Counted from the stretch's first letter, positions 43,379 through 55,739 are shown. The stretch: 64,000 bases of DNA from Gambelia wislizenii (GCA_030847615.1 JAUMIR010000004.1:88123501-88187500); one strand, 5' to 3'. Made by a program: numbers and translations. The notes: a model not told the origin generated them from the letters alone.

Positions 43379-44489
43379 TATTGATCATAAAATCTCTCTG
43401 TATACAAATGCCCCCTTGGCTCAGTGAAAGTACTCAAACCCCCAAGGCACTGAGAACACTGCATGATTGCAATTAATATAGCTAGTTTTAAAAATTATAT
43501 AGCACCCAGACAGAGGCCTTATCAGGTTTGGGACAGAAGAGAAGTTTAAACTTTCCTCCTGATGATTTCATTTTAATAAGAATTTCCCTCCCCGGCTGTA
43601 TTTATTCTGAGAGGGAAGCTTCCATTGGAACAATGGCAGGCTAGCTTCTGGGATGAGCAGCAGATACAGTGTATGTGTGTATGATTATAATAGGGACCAC
43701 AACTTGGAGTGAGTAACCTTGGCTTTCCCCATGATTCTCACCCTAACCCTCTCTCCTGTAATTATTTAAATGCTGAAAAATAGACATGTTAATTGCAAAT
43801 ACTCAATTAATGGCATGTCTAGTTTTGCCCTTAGTGAGCCCTGGCTCAAGTAAAGCTGTTCCCTTTAATCTCACAGGACAGGGTCCTACACAGCAACAGT
43901 TTATGACCAACCAGTATTGTTCCTGTCTGCATCTCTCTTACAGTGATTCTGCACAACTACTAAAGGCAGATTAGTAGCAAACATATAAAGTGTAAGATAC
44001 CTATTCCTAAACACCCACATATACACATCTGACAGCCCTGAGTGGACAATGACTCCCCAACACATGTTCACAGAGGTTTGAAGAACATGTCTCTCTTTCA
44101 CGATTAATACAGCAAACTCACTGGTCTCACAAACTGTTTAACTTCTCTTACAAGGATATCAGAAAACTTAGGAGACAGACTATGGGGAAAAAACCTCCTT
44201 CTTTAAATAGATACACAGTAGTGTATTTTTTTTTAAGATCAAGTAATTGTTGCTTTTTTAAAACCTTAAAATCAGTTCAGCGCACCCTGGAACTGGGCTC
44301 ATTAATAACTTCTGAAAAGCATCCCGCAAGATGGAGAACCACCAGTTCTTTTCCGTCTTGGTAGCAGGCATGGAATCCTCAGTATACATCCTTGAAGGAG
44401 TTACCCTAGAAACTTAGAGCAAGAGGTAGGGGTCAAGATGGACGGATCCTCCTGTGTCTGCAAGAGCCAAACAAAACCCAGTAAGGCTT
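43379..44489. other. Intergenic, no gene seen
   Basis: Unique AT-rich sequence. GATTTCATTTTAATAAGAAT near 43565 is TAAT-rich but otherwise unremarkable. No exon or clear transposon. Confidence 0.4.
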
Positions 44490-44790
44490 TCCGTGGTGAA
44501 TTTTTCTACTTCATATTTACTCCAGCCCCTCCTCTGAACAACTGCCTGCCCAGCTGCATGTCAGGGCACTCCTTCTAATCCCTATTAATTTAAGCAATGC
44601 TGGGCTGCTGCTCGCCCCAAACTCTTTATTATTTATCAGGTTTGTTTATTTGTAGCTAACAGGTAGTGCTCAGCATGGGCCCCCAGGATAGGGACAGGGG
44701 CCATTAATCATGCTGGCTCCCCTGCCATCGCCATCCGTCAATTACTCCTGCTTCCTTTAATTAGTAATGAGGACTAATATCCCTGCCTTG
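44490..44790. other. Candidate conserved non-coding block
   Basis: TATTAATTTAAGCAATGCTG (about 44583), GGGCCATTAATCATGCTGG (about 44698) and GTCAATTACTCCTGCTTCC, then TTTAATTAGTAATGAGG (44736-44771). Closely spaced homeodomain cores in repeat-free sequence suggest an enhancer-like element. Inference only. Confidence 0.42.
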
Positions 44791-45609
44791 CACACTGGCT
44801 GGAGTGGAACTTCCCTCCAGGGGAAGGAGAGAGTCAGGGCCAGGGGAGGATTCGAAATAAATAAAGGAAATGGGACTCCTCTTTCTCAAGCAGCCTCTAA
44901 GCCCCAGGCTCCTGTCACTCCTGGAGAAACAAGCAGCCCCCAAGGTCCTTATTTATCACCCACTTGAGAGTGCCTCCTGCAAAAGGCAAGAAGGAATTAT
45001 TTTACCAAGTGTCATCCCGCACTCCAGAGTAGATGCCCAGTGAGTAATAGGGCAAGCAGTCTCAGTCACAGAAGTGAGCAACAAAGGATCCAAGCTTCTC
45101 TCTACATATGGAGTGTGTTTGAAGCTGAAGGTGAGAAAGGGTTGGGATTGGGGTCCAGGGCCCTTGTTGGCCAGCCAGGCTGAAAGTCTGGTTGGTAAAG
45201 GCAAATACTGTACATTCACTCATGCCTCTCAACTCTAATCAACAATTATTGTTCTCTGTTCTGCAACTAAGCATCATCCCTGCACCCATAAATCAGCTAT
45301 TGTCTCAGCCTTAGTCGGACACTCTTGTGCCTCAGTTTAGGGACACCCTTATCTTCCAGTTCTGAATGATATTTTCCTGATTTTAACAAAGAGGTACTAT
45401 TTCCATACACCAAATATTCTCCTATGCACATGTAATCCTATACAAACTTCCCTAGTTCAAAACATAACAGGGCCCAGAACCCCAGAAGAAGAGGAAGAAT
45501 GTTTTCAACTCTTCTGGCTTTCATTTTGCAAGACTACATCAGCTGTTTCCTCCCACTTTCTGAGATGCCTGTGCCTAGATGGAATAACATGGCAGAAGAA
45601 GAGAGGAAG
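44791..45609. other. Intergenic, no gene seen
   Basis: No recognisable exon, RNA gene or transposon. Confidence 0.4.
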
Positions 45610-45838
45610 TACAGTGGGACCTCAGTAACCACTGGGGTTTGGTTCCAGGATGCCCCATGGATACCAAAATCCATAGATGCTCAAGTCTCATTATATACAA
45701 TGGTGTAGTAAAATGGTGTCCCTTATATAAAATGGTGATCAGAAAAGTTTGCTTTTTTGAAACCCCACCCCCAATATTTTCAAGCCGTGGTTGATTGAAT
45801 CCATGGATGCAGAACCCATTGATAAGGAGGCCTGATTG
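45610..45838. mobile_element. Tigger-like MITE with TA duplication
   Basis: Starts CAGTGGGACCTCAGTAACCA; TA stands at 45608-45609 and 45839-45840. Internal landmarks are GGTTTGGTTCCAGGATGCCC, TTATATACAATGG, AAAAGTTTGCTTTTTTG and TTTTCAAGCCGTGG. The right end TAAGGAGGCCTGATTG has lost a few terminal bases of symmetry. Shares all landmarks with 63324-63550 and, inverted, with 53060-53279. Confidence 0.85.
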
Positions 45839-48060
45839 TACTAAAAGAGTCCAATCTAGCTCATATCTTGAAGCCAGTTACAAAGCATTTGCCAAATCCA
45901 ACTGCTCTTCCCATGAGCTTCCAAAAGCTAGCAGAGGAAGACAGAGAATTCAAATGGCCAGTAAAGCTAATTGTTGTGAGGAGTCCTATGCACAAGTAAG
46001 TTTACCCAATGGTTCAGGCAGCATAGGATCAAAATTATGTCCCTGTGATTTATTGGCTGGAGACGTTTTTACACCACAGCCCATTAAAACAGATGGCCGT
46101 TTACTGCAAGGCCTTCCTGCTAAGGAGACATAGGTTGGACACTGAGCTTATGATGACTCTGCAGGTAGACATCTCATTAAAAAAAAAAATCCATGTGCAC
46201 TTACTCAGGATCCAACGTTCATGAGACCTTAGGGAGGATTTTAATGAGTTTAATAGCTGAGATAGGATATCAAGTCTTCAGACCTCTTGACTCAATGGAT
46301 CAGTGGGAATATATGCAGAACTCTGCAAACTTTGGCTATGATGCTAATGCCACCTGAACATGAAAGTGGGTTCCTTAGCAGCCAGGCCAATGGAGCATTC
46401 TGCCCTTCAGAGACTCAAATTCAAGCTGGTCAGAGTTTATTTGATAATCTTCCACCTGCACATGTCAAGCAGCATTCATATCTTAGGGGTAAACTGGGAG
46501 CAGGGCTGGGCCAGAAAGGAACTAGCATCCCATAAAGCATAGACAAAATCTAAGAGGCTCCCTGATAAAAACATTAGTTCATTGAGCTCAGTACTATCTA
46601 CACTGACTCTTAGGGGTGCAGACTTGTTTTAAGACAATTATCTCAGGCTGAGATTCTGTTGAGTGCCTCTGCTGGTGTAACTACACCGGCAAAGGCACCA
46701 GAGTTACTGGCAGGCAGAAAAATGGCAATGGACACAGTGGCTGCAAGAGAAAGAAGACAGTGGCAGGAGAGGAAGGCTGCTGGTTCCAAGCAGACTAATT
46801 CTTGAATGCCTGGCTTCCTGGGTGGGTTGGTTTCATGGACCAGTCAGTCTGGGATAAGCCTGTTATGAAAAGTGGAAACTAGCGAACGCCAGTCCTCTCT
46901 CAAAATTAAATAAAGCAAACTGGCACCATGGTAGGTAGCAGCAGTCCATGGTTAACAGCCTACCCCCCAGCCTCCTCCCTCAGCAAATAATATGAATAAG
47001 GCTGAATTAATCAGTCCTCATTGATTCATTTTTCCTGAAAAATACTTCTGACAGTTGGGCACTGTATATGACCAGAGGAAGGAGGCCTTGATACCTCCTG
47101 ATAGGAGCAAGGGATTTGGAAAGGCTATTTTAGATTAAACATTCTAAAGACTTACTCAGTAAGAAGCAGTGTAAGGAATCTATAGGACTGATAAAGGAAA
47201 TGCTTGGCAAGAAATGTATGCTTAAACCTTAAAACTAATAAGGGAGGTGGTATAAACTGTTAAGAAACCCAGGTACTTACATCACACTCCCATGGGTCAG
47301 CAAGCCAAAAAGGTCCACTGAATCTCTAGCTTATGGTCCATTCCAGAATAGCAAGTAACTGTGTTGACTTTTTAATTCATTTTGATGGGCTTGAGTTTTA
47401 TTACCTAACATTTAACTAACTCATTCCTTTTAATGCATAATATGTTTGTTTTTTTAAACTCTCTCTTTGATTCACAACAATTAGGTTTGAAATTTTGTGT
47501 GGTTAAGTAGAAAAGGTGATTTAGTTAATTAAATTACTCTGCCATATGCAAAAGTGGCACCTCTCTTCCAGTTCTTGCAAAAACTTAAAGGCTCTGCGTT
47601 TGAAACAGATAATGTTGTGCTTTCTCTATGGAGCCTAAGCCAGGTCAATAAAAGTCTTACAGAAGCTTTCTAATGCTGTAGGGCAGAAGGGGTCTGATGC
47701 CTAAAGGAGAATGTGGGAGTTTGTTTTTGTTGATTTGGGAGCAGCAGACCTGCCTGGGCTCTAGGCACCAAATTATTAAACAACATTTACCCTTCCAGCC
47801 ATCAGAGTTTCATAGAACTATGAGAACAATGTGTTGTATCCAAATAACCCACTGTGTGATCTGAAGTTACTCCTGTTTGTGCACACAGTCAATTCTGCCT
47901 CCCCAACCCATAGTCTCCTACAGTTAAAAAACAACACACACACACACATACACCTCCTCCCTTGAAGGAATTTGGCTATTGCCCTCCAGAAGCAGGTTCC
48001 CCTGTCTCCCTATGGAAAGCCAATGCAGATATTTTTCCACTGGTTTCCCTAGATGAGCAA
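45839..48060. other. Intergenic, no gene seen
   Basis: Unique sequence. A10 at 46180 is a short homopolymer, and 47935-47950 is a CA run. No exon or clear repeat. Confidence 0.45.
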
Positions 48061-48064
48061 TGAG

Positions 48065-48182
48065 GGGAAGCCTATGGTCCCACAATGCCCATCAGCCTAG
48101 CAGAATTGTCAATAACCAGGAATGCTGGGAGTTGTAATCCAGCAACAACTAGAAGGTTACAGATTCCCCATCCCTGGCTTAA
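48065..48182. mobile_element. hAT-type palindromic MITE, degraded
   Basis: CCACAATGCCCATCAGCC and AATGCTGGGAGTTGTAATCC then GATTCCCCATCCCTGG. The right end is the complement of CCAGGGATGGGGAATC, a terminus recurring at 51340-51470. The left half is incomplete. Confidence 0.5.
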
Positions 48183-48824
48183 GGGACTGCCAGGGGCAAG
48201 AGTCTACCCTGCACAGGTAACCCTCTTTCTTAAAGGTCAACACTTCCACTTCCTGTGCAAGTGCCCCACACCTCTCTGATGAGTGTGAAGTCTTACCCTA
48301 GATCTGAGGAGGAAAGGGGGAAGCAAGATAAAATCCTCATAGCTGTGCCAGTTTCAGTTCATGTACCAGGTTTCTGAGAGCAGAATTGGCTGTTAAATTA
48401 CTAATATCAATATAGGAAACAGGCAAAGGCTTAGGCACACTTATCCAAATGCATTCACTCTTAAAGTATGCACAAACACAGATTTGCATACATCCACTTA
48501 GCCTACTCTCATACAAATACTCATATGTACATACATACATCTTTGGTTATTTTTGAATTGAACTGGAGAATTAGATAGATTACTGTAGTCCTACATCAAT
48601 GGTACTAGTGGATAGGTCTTTAACGCCAGACTAATACATGAAGTGTTTAACACTGGCCAAGATTAACCTAATTAGAATTTAATGTTTATGTTGCACTCCC
48701 CCAGAACCAGTGCACAGACAGGCCCAAAATTCACTAACTATGACAACAATATAGTACAATCAAAATCAGTATGGGATATAAATCACATTTTTCCAAATAA
48801 TGGGACTTCATCATTCATCAGCAA

Positions 48825-48990
48825 CCATGATGACTTATTCCCTGCCTTTTCTCCAAATTGGGGACTCAAGGGGCCTTACAATTATTAAAACCATTACAAA
48901 TTAAAAACATACAAACCACCAGTAAAATCTCTCTCTATCTACCTATCTATCTTTCAGTCACCTATAAAAGTTAATTTAAAACCATTAAAT
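48825..48990 (-). mobile_element. L2-type LINE 3' end
   Basis: GACTTATTCCCTGCCTTTTC, GGGACTCAAGGGGCCTTACA and AATTATTAAAACC-rich sequence are the mirror of an L2 3' UTR. A short CTAT repeat at 48934-48952 follows. No coding part. Confidence 0.55.
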
Positions 48991-50389
48991 AGAATAAAAA
49001 CCGTTGGCTCCCAAAGTGTTCCAGAAGATACCAATGTGACTTCTCAGTGCCTTGGTGTAGGGCCAGGGGTGAAACAGTGTAGAGTGTAGAAACACTGTAG
49101 AAGTGTAGAAGAAGAAAAAGAGTGGTGGTTGCGGTGGTGGTGGTAATAAGCCACATCTTTTCCCTATTATCTATAATGCAGTGGCTCTGTATTCCAGAAG
49201 GGTGCCAGAACATCATCCTTCAACAGTGATACCTGTGATACTATAGAGGCCCCACACTGTTCCAGCATTAGAAGAAGTGTCAGAAGGGGCAAAGAAGGAA
49301 AAAACATGCAATGTGAGATTTCATTAGTGTGTCATGCCACATATGAGTGGCCAATTTGTTGGCTGAGGATGGATATAAGGGTTACATGTGTTCCTCAGGC
49401 TACAGGCTGTCTACCTTCAGTCTACACAGCCAACGCTCTCAACACAAGACCAAGAGATCCCCCCATCCAACTGTGAGAGAAAAGACACCAAAGGGATACT
49501 CTGGAAAGAAGAACAAGGAATGCCTTGTGAAAGCTCTCAAGATGTTAAAACATGCTATCTTTGATTGGTCACAACATTTTAGACCAACATGTATATGAAC
49601 CTCATTTTGCACAGGGATGATGATCAGTGTAAAACCCCCTCTGGGTCATGGAAGAATCTGCCATATAGGTCAGAATGGCCAACTATCTCTGCTTCTGCAG
49701 CCAACTGTCTGGACAGAAGTGTATGGTGGGAAAGAAGAAGCAGACAGTTGGCATTTTCACTACAAATTCTCTCCTAAACAGGCTGCATCTCTCAGAAATG
49801 AATTTTTGTAGGTGATTAGCTCACAATGTGAACTTAATTGCTTTGGGTATTTAAAAAGCCCCATTAAATTAAATGGCCAAGATATTGAGGTTTAAGCAGT
49901 GGCTGCATCCAATGCACAGTAACTCCCCAGCTCATTACTGGCATTGCCAATTTTGCAGTTGGAATTACAGACCCATGAGAGGCTGAGCTATTTAATGCCC
50001 GTTCACAGAACGCAGCACAACAGAGCTTTTGGGGAGACTGAAATGGCTGTAGAAATACAACTGCGCCCAACTCTTGCCTTGTAATGTACTGCCAATGGCA
50101 ATAATGGCAAAAGTGACATTCATGTGTTAAGAAGGAGGAGGTGAAAGGGGGCAAGGACATAGTGGTGAGGACCCTTTGTTCCCCAGTTGCAAAATATTTT
50201 ACAAATTCATTTTAAAGAAGGGAAAATGCACCAAAGAGGACTCTAAGAAGGAGCAATTACCTCCCTTTTCATTGTTTTCACAGCACTCTCCAAGCATTCC
50301 CCAAAGAATGAAAAAAGACACCTCAAAGTCACTTCCACTTTCATCAACATGGTGGAAGTGTGGCCTGCACAGGGTCCAGAGGACCTAAA
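48991..50389. other. Intergenic, no gene seen
   Basis: GGTGGTTGCGGTGGTGGTGG at about 49122 is a short GGT-rich run. Frames of about 80-98 codons carry no motif. Confidence 0.4.
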
Positions 50390-50640
50390 AATAGCCCTCA
50401 GGTCCTGCCAGGCTGCCCAACCATGTACCACGGGGCACCACATGCAGCCCCAAAGTCCAACATGTTTTAAAGCTGAGATGGGCCATCCATAGCTCATATA
50501 AGACCTTCAGCATTATTATATTTGGCCCCTGCAATATTCTGTTCCTTCCTGTAATAGTTGCTGCCACTAAAAAGGAGAACAAGAGAGGGTCAGACAGACA
50601 GGTAGGCCTTCAGCCCTAGATAGGAAAAATGTTGCTCACT
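50390..50640. mobile_element. Possible Charlie/hAT-type fragment
   Basis: ATAGCCCTCAGGTCCTGCC, CACATGCAGCCCCAAAGTCC and TATATTTGGCCCCTGCAAT look like the 'GGCCCxCATGCGGCCC' texts of hAT elements. Boundaries and duplications are not visible. Confidence 0.3.
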
Positions 50641-50734
50641 CCTACTTTTTAAGAAAATGTCCTTCAAGGTCAAAATTTATCACAATGGAACAGGTCTAAT
50701 AATAATTTTATGTGAAAGGGCATTCCAACATTTG

Positions 50735-50960
50735 ATCCTTCACGGTGAGTTAGATAGAGAGGCATTTTCAGTGGCTGCCCCACTGCTCAAATCTAAAACC
50801 ATCTCTTCTGTAGTTTTACTCAAGTTCAATCTGATACTCTTCAGAAGCAGAATAAGACCTACATACATGGTCTACTTTAGAGGGATCTGGGCTTTCAAAG
50901 ATCAGAGAGGGGGTATTTTAATCTGGTTGAATGTAATTGTGTTTTAATGGGATGTTATAT
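50735..50960 (+). mobile_element. L2-type LINE C-terminal/3' UTR fragment
   Basis: GAGGCATTTTCAGTGGCTGC CC encodes the AFSVAAP block at the end of L2 ORF2. It is followed by diverged text and a 3' UTR-like GGTATTTTAATCTGGTTGAA. Highly decayed. Confidence 0.45.
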
Positions 50961-51339
50961 TATTATCTCTCTGTGATTTTACATGTGCTAGTTGCTTGAA
51001 CAGCCCACTGAGTAAAAAAACAATGAATCATACATTTAAGAAAAAAATAGTTACCCAGTCTGAGTTTTCATGATAGTGAAGGATATAAATCGAAATTAAT
51101 AATGTCTGTGTTAGAAGACATTATGGCCCCTGTAAAATGGTGGTACAGGTCTCTTTTTGGCAGCATACATGGGGAATAGGAAGCTGGTTCACACAGTTGC
51201 TACTTCATCAGTATATACAGGGCCAAAGAGTAAATACTTCAGTGTATGTTGTGAAGTATGCCTAAAAAGTAATGTATAGTTGGCTGTCGACTATTGCCTA
51301 ACCATGAAAACTGACTGGGAATATTATCACTCCCCCCAA

Positions 51340-51472
51340 AATTCATGACTAAAAACAGCTAGGGGAGCATCGGGACTTCCAGATGTTTTATCTTGTAAAA
51401 GCCTTGGCCAGCACAGTCAATAGGAGCTGTAGTCTAAAACATCCGGAAGGTCTAAGGTTCCTCATCCCTGTT
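51340..51472. mobile_element. hAT-type palindromic MITE
   Basis: GGGACTTCCAGATGTTTTAT on the left faces AAAACATCCGGAAGGTCTAA on the right. TTGGCCAGCACAGTCAATAG lies at the centre and the right end is CCTCATCCCTG. Same layout as the well-preserved 61300-61435 copy but with different terminal bases. Confidence 0.6.
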
Positions 51473-52409
51473 ATCACCATATATTCCTTGGGGAAGAGAA
51501 CAAACCAAATGTGAAATAACCAAATCATGCTCATGCCAGTGACGCTACAGAGGGGTGTTTAAATACAATAATGGGCAGTTCCACAAGACAGGGGGTGCAG
51601 AATCAGACAGGATTATTCTTGTGCTGAGTGACTGAACAGGTCAGGTTTTATTTTCTATTCCTTTCTGTAATACCATTGGATGTAAGTCAGTGCATCTCCA
51701 GCTATCTGATCTTGGGGATCATCATTCCCATCCTCACAATGTACCAGTGGCCAGTATCATATTTGTGTCCATTGGTGTATTTAAAAAAATTAATCCTGAA
51801 ATCTCGCCAGGAACTGGCAGCCAATGGCTCAAAACTGGTTCACAGGCCACTAATTTGAATAGCTTTGCTGTAAGTGACTGCAATTTTAGCTGACATTATT
51901 CATTTAAATTATTTATTTTCCCGAAATGCAGATCTCCAACTTCTCTTGAAGTGTCTTGTGGGTGGGGAAGGGGATAGCAGCTTTGAAATTACTTGCATCT
52001 ATCACTCAATTGCTTTCAGGTCAAACACAACACTCCCAATTTAATGACATCATTTCTACAGCTACAAATCTGTCACTGTTTTTGGTTTAAAGCCAACAGG
52101 ATCCTCTTGCCTCAGAGCTGAAATAACCAGGCTCCCAATGCTAAAGTACCTCATCACTCACACTGCGCTTTTTCATGCAAGTGGCAAAAATGGTGATTTC
52201 TTTTCTCTTTTGTCACATGAAACATGCTCTATTGTAGAGCACAGACGGGATAACCAAAGTAATGTTCTCCCCTAATATTAAATATAGGTGAAGCTGAGGT
52301 TTAGAAGTCAGCACTACCACTAAGAAACTGGAGCATACAGGAGCATCTTGAAACCAAAATAGCCAACTGCCCTTTAATGCACCTTGAGGAGTCTCCATAC
52401 TACATACAA
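51473..52409. other. Intergenic, no gene seen
   Basis: AT-rich unique sequence. No exon or transposon identified. Confidence 0.4.
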
Positions 52410-52605
52410 GTGGTTTAAAATGCAACGGCCAGAATGCTAGTAGGAACAAAATGGTCAGAGCAAATTTATACCAACTACTGTGGCTATATGTTTCAGGAAT
52501 CAACTGTAAGTTCTGGTATGCTTCAGAGTTCTAAATAGCTTCAGATCAAGATAGCTTACAAATCACCTACAAAACCTTGTTGTATAAAGTTCACATATAC
52601 AAAAA

Positions 52606-52935
52606 TGGTGTGGCGGTTTGGGTGTTGGACTAGGCCTCTAGGAAAGCAAGGTTTGGATCCCTGTTTAGCCATGGAAACCCACTTGGCAACCTTGGAGCAA
52701 GTCCCACTCTTTCAGTCTAAGAGGAAGGCAACGGCAAACCCCCTCTGAAGAAATTTACCACGAAAACTCTATGACACTTTTTCAGACAGCCAGTGTGCTG
52801 TAGCAGTTTGAATGTAAGACAAGGACTCTGGGAACTCCTCTGACTAAATTTTGCTTTAAAAAAAGAAAACAAAACAAAAACCCTGGGATGGGGACACCAT
52901 AAATCAGAGGTGACTTGAAGGCACATAACAACAAC
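52606..52935 (+). mobile_element. tRNA-derived SINE with 7-bp target duplication
   Basis: Plus-orientation copy: head TGGTGTGGCGGTTTGGGTG, box B-like GGTTTGGATCCC, core GGAGCAAGTCCCACTCTTTC, and tail GACTTGAAGGCACATAACAA C. ATACAAA occurs on both sides (52597-52603 and 52936-52942). A second SINE head (GTGTGCTGTAGCAGTTTGAA) is embedded at about 52790-52850, so a partial copy sits inside this one. Confidence 0.8.
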
Positions 52936-53059
52936 ATACAAACTTGCCTAAACCCTAGGATGGACCTCAGAGGACCATCCTAGACAAGACCTTTTGAATG
53001 GTGGTAAAATAGATATGGAATAGTCTAGTCAGACAGTATCCACTTTGAAAACATTGTTA

Positions 53060-53279
53060 CAGTAGGCCCTCCATATCCATAGGTTCTGCATCTACAGATT
53101 CAATCAACCATAGCTTGAAAATATTGGGGGGGGGGGGTGGTCCCAAAAAGCAAACCTTGCTGTTTGCCATTCTATATAAGGGACACCAATTTATTATGCC
53201 ATTGTATATAATGGGACTTGGTTTTGGTATCCACAGGGGGTCCTGGAACCAAACCCCAGCTGATACCGAGGGCCCACTG
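53060..53279. mobile_element. Tigger-like MITE with TA duplication, inverted
   Basis: Starts CAGTAGGCCCTCCATATCC and ends CCGAGGGCCCACTG, with TA at 53058-53059 and 53280-53281. Internal TATATAATGGGACTTGG and GGTCCTGGAACCAAACCCC are the reverse complement of landmarks in the 45610 and 63324 copies. A G12 run at about 53125-53137 is a slippage-prone tract. Confidence 0.87.
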
Positions 53280-53460
53280 TATTTCTAGGCATACAGTGTT
53301 GCTTAAACAAAACAAAACAAAACAAAATCTTTTTCTGCCATTTTTGATGCTGCTGTTTATTTTTATTATATGATTAGTCTAATGTTATTGTTTTATATTT
53401 TACTTTAAATTTATAAACTACTCATGTTACACTGTTAAAAACCAGAAAAGAAATAACTTT

Positions 53461-53839
53461 AACTACACACATAATATACTTTATACACATAATTCATACA
53501 CAAAGACATATATAGGCATGAATGGCAAGCTAATGGGCCACCAAATACTTCTAGAAAACCAAAACAATGACTGTACCGCTGGTACAATTAATTGAAGAAG
53601 CCTTGAATCTTTGCCTCTGCCATTGATTTCAATTCCAGTCCAATTTTCTGTTTTGACCTTCTCTCTCACAGCCTTTGCTCCCAAACCAACAAACAAATCA
53701 TATGCAGGTTTCTGTCCTGGAACAACTGCAAAAAGATCTAATGGACAATAAGGACACCAAGGAAGAGCTTTAAACCAATAGTTTCTGTGTAAGGCACTCA
53801 AGAGCCTTTTGTTTTGAGTGGTGGTCAACATTTAGAATA
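53461..53839. other. Intergenic, no gene seen
   Basis: A minus-strand frame of 116 codons here lacks a recognised domain. Nothing else identified. Confidence 0.35.
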
Positions 53840-53956
53840 TAAGATGGCAAAATCAAGGTTTGCTTTTTGGATTATTATTTTTAAAAAAATATTTTCAAGC
53901 CATGAATACTTATATCCATGGATACCAAATCTGTGGATATGGAGGGACAACTATAT
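53840..53956. mobile_element. Tigger-like MITE, right half only
   Basis: AAAATCAAGGTTTGCTTTTTG, TATTTTCAAGCCATGAATAC and GTGGATATGGAGGGACAACTA match the right half of the 63324-63550 copy. The left half is missing. Confidence 0.7.
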
Positions 53957-53989
53957 AACCTTTCAGATCAACTATGACGGCTAATTTCA

Positions 53990-54054
53990 TGCTGAGAGTC
54001 CCTCCTCCACTGCCATGCAACCACGCATACACACAGACACATGCACACACAATG

Positions 54055-54089
<35 letters not shown>

Positions 54090-54605
54090 ATGCACGCCCG
54101 GATGTGAGAGCCCCACCATCACCATGCAACCACATGTACACACACATACCACGCAACACACACACACACCACACTACACACACACACCATGTGCGCCAGG
54201 ACATGAGAGACCCTCCGCTGCTGCCATGCAACCACACGTACACACCCACCACATGCACCAGGACATGAGACCTCCCCTGCCACTGCCATGCAATCGCACG
54301 AACATACACAAACACCACACTAAACACATACACACACATGCTACACACATACACACACAATGTGCAGCAGGATGCAAAAGCCCCTCAACCACTGGCATAC
54401 AACCACGCATACACACATCACACTACACATACACCATGCATGCCAGGATGCAAGAGCCCCTCTGCCGCCATCATGCAACTGCACAGGCACAAAAACACCC
54501 CACGCTACACACACCTACACTACACACACTACACCCCCCATGCTACACACACACACATACAACCCACATGTGGCAGGATGCAAGAACCCCACCACCACCA
54601 CGTTT
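53990..54605. repeat. CA-rich minisatellite
   Basis: About seven irregular units of 60-110 bp, each made of a block like CCAGGATGTGAGAGCCCC, then GCCATGCAACCAC and a variable CA run. Unit heads lie near 53994, 54100, 54200, 54260, 54368, 54445 and 54574. Long frames on both strands (up to 214 codons, Thr/His- or Cys/Val-rich) are translations of the repeat. Confidence 0.88.
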
Positions 54606-54639
54606 AGAAAGGACTTGAAGTTTTCCACATGTTTTCACC

Positions 54640-55160
54640 CCAAGGTCCAAGAGGAAGGAACTGCTACAAACAGCACAGAAGGCCCAGGGCAGAGCTACAG
54701 ACAGTGCCCAGGGCCCAAGGGGCCTAAGGGGCCAGGCAGCACGGAATGGCCCAATGCCCCAGGCAGCACAGAAAGGCTCCAGGCCCCAGGCTGCACAGAA
54801 AGGCCCAAGGCCTTTCCCCAGGTAGCAGAGGAAGGCCCCTGGCCCTAGACCCCATAGGAAGGCCCCTGGCAGCACAGAATGGCCCCAGGCCGCACAGAAA
54901 GGCCCCAGGAAGGACAGAAAGACCCCTGGCCACACAGAAAGGCCCCAGACACCACAGAAAGTTGAAAGTCTCCAGGCCCCTGGCAACACAGAAAGGCCCC
55001 AGGCCGTAGGCAGCACAGAAAGACCCCTGGCCCCAGGGAGCACAGAAAGGCCCCTGGCCCCCAGGCAGCACAGAAGAGCCCCAGGCACCAAGCCCCCAGG
55101 CAGCACAGAAAGGCCCCAAGGCCCCAAGCAGCCTTTGAAAGGCCCCAGGCAGCACAGAAG
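54640..55160. repeat. CAGAAAGGCCCC minisatellite
   Basis: About fourteen copies of GCAGCACAGAAAGGCCCC-like units at irregular 19-50-bp spacing, interrupted by CCCAGG-type fillers. Minus-strand frames of 129, 168 and 231 codons with repeated 'FLCCLGPGAF'-type words overlap in different frames, which shows they are products of the repeat. Confidence 0.88.
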
Positions 55161-55739
55161 GGTAGGACAGGAAGGAAAAGAAGAAAGAAGAGGATGGGGA
55201 CACATAGAAAGCAGCAATATTTCCCCCCATGCATGCATATTAAGACAGCAAGGGAAGCTGGCTGAGTATTTACTTACTGCAGCTCAACAGGCAAAGATGT
55301 GGCTGTAGGCCAAGGAGGTGGCACTGAAAAACACCATCAAGCAGCTGACTGGCTGGCCAACAGAGCACTACAATTGGTTAGGTATGTTTCCCAAGTGGCC
55401 AATCAGCACATTGGGAATGGCAACATACCCAAGAGAATTAGATAGGTAGATAGATAGATAATAAATACTGGAATCCCCTAGGGTTCCAGCATGATGGTTA
55501 CACCTGGATACTTCTTCCACAGCCAGGAAAAAAATATCCTGATGGCAGTAATATATGACCCATCTTCAAAGAAGAAATAGCTCCCAAACAAGTTTGAATT
55601 TACAGATGCTTATCAGCTGTGAGATTTGAGGGTTCCAAATGATATGCACTTTAAAGCAATAGCAATTCAAACTGGAAGACACAGAGCAATCTATTCTTTT
55701 AACTACAGACTTCTTGACTATTGATTCTTGACCAGATTT
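55161..55739. other. Intergenic with a short (TAGA)n
   Basis: AGATAGGTAGATAGATAGAT at about 55440-55462 is a tetranucleotide repeat. The remainder is unique with no exon. Confidence 0.5.

Larger units (their letters stand above)
52410..53460 (+). mobile_element. Decayed L2-type LINE 3' part, twice interrupted
   Basis: TGCAACGGCCAGAATGCTAG resembles the 'QNAAARLL' block of L2 ORF2 and is followed by ACAAATCACCTACAAAACC. After a SINE (52606-52935) the text resumes at CTTGCCTAAACCCTAGG. After a MITE (53060-53279) it ends with an (AAAAC)n run and TTTATTTTTATTATATG UTR-like sequence. Weak at each point; the order supports one old element. Confidence 0.45.

Noticed and set aside
53481..53831. 116-codon minus-strand frame
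   Set aside because: No recognisable family, no transcript signals, and it sits between transposon fragments.
53974..54618. 214-codon Thr/His-rich plus-strand frame
   Set aside because: Translation of CA repeats in a minisatellite; no domain.
54543..55238. 231-codon minus-strand frame rich in Leu, Cys and Trp, with a signal-peptide-like look
   Set aside because: It translates the CAGAAAGGCCCC minisatellite. Frames of 168 and 129 codons overlap it in the other minus frames with the same repeated words.
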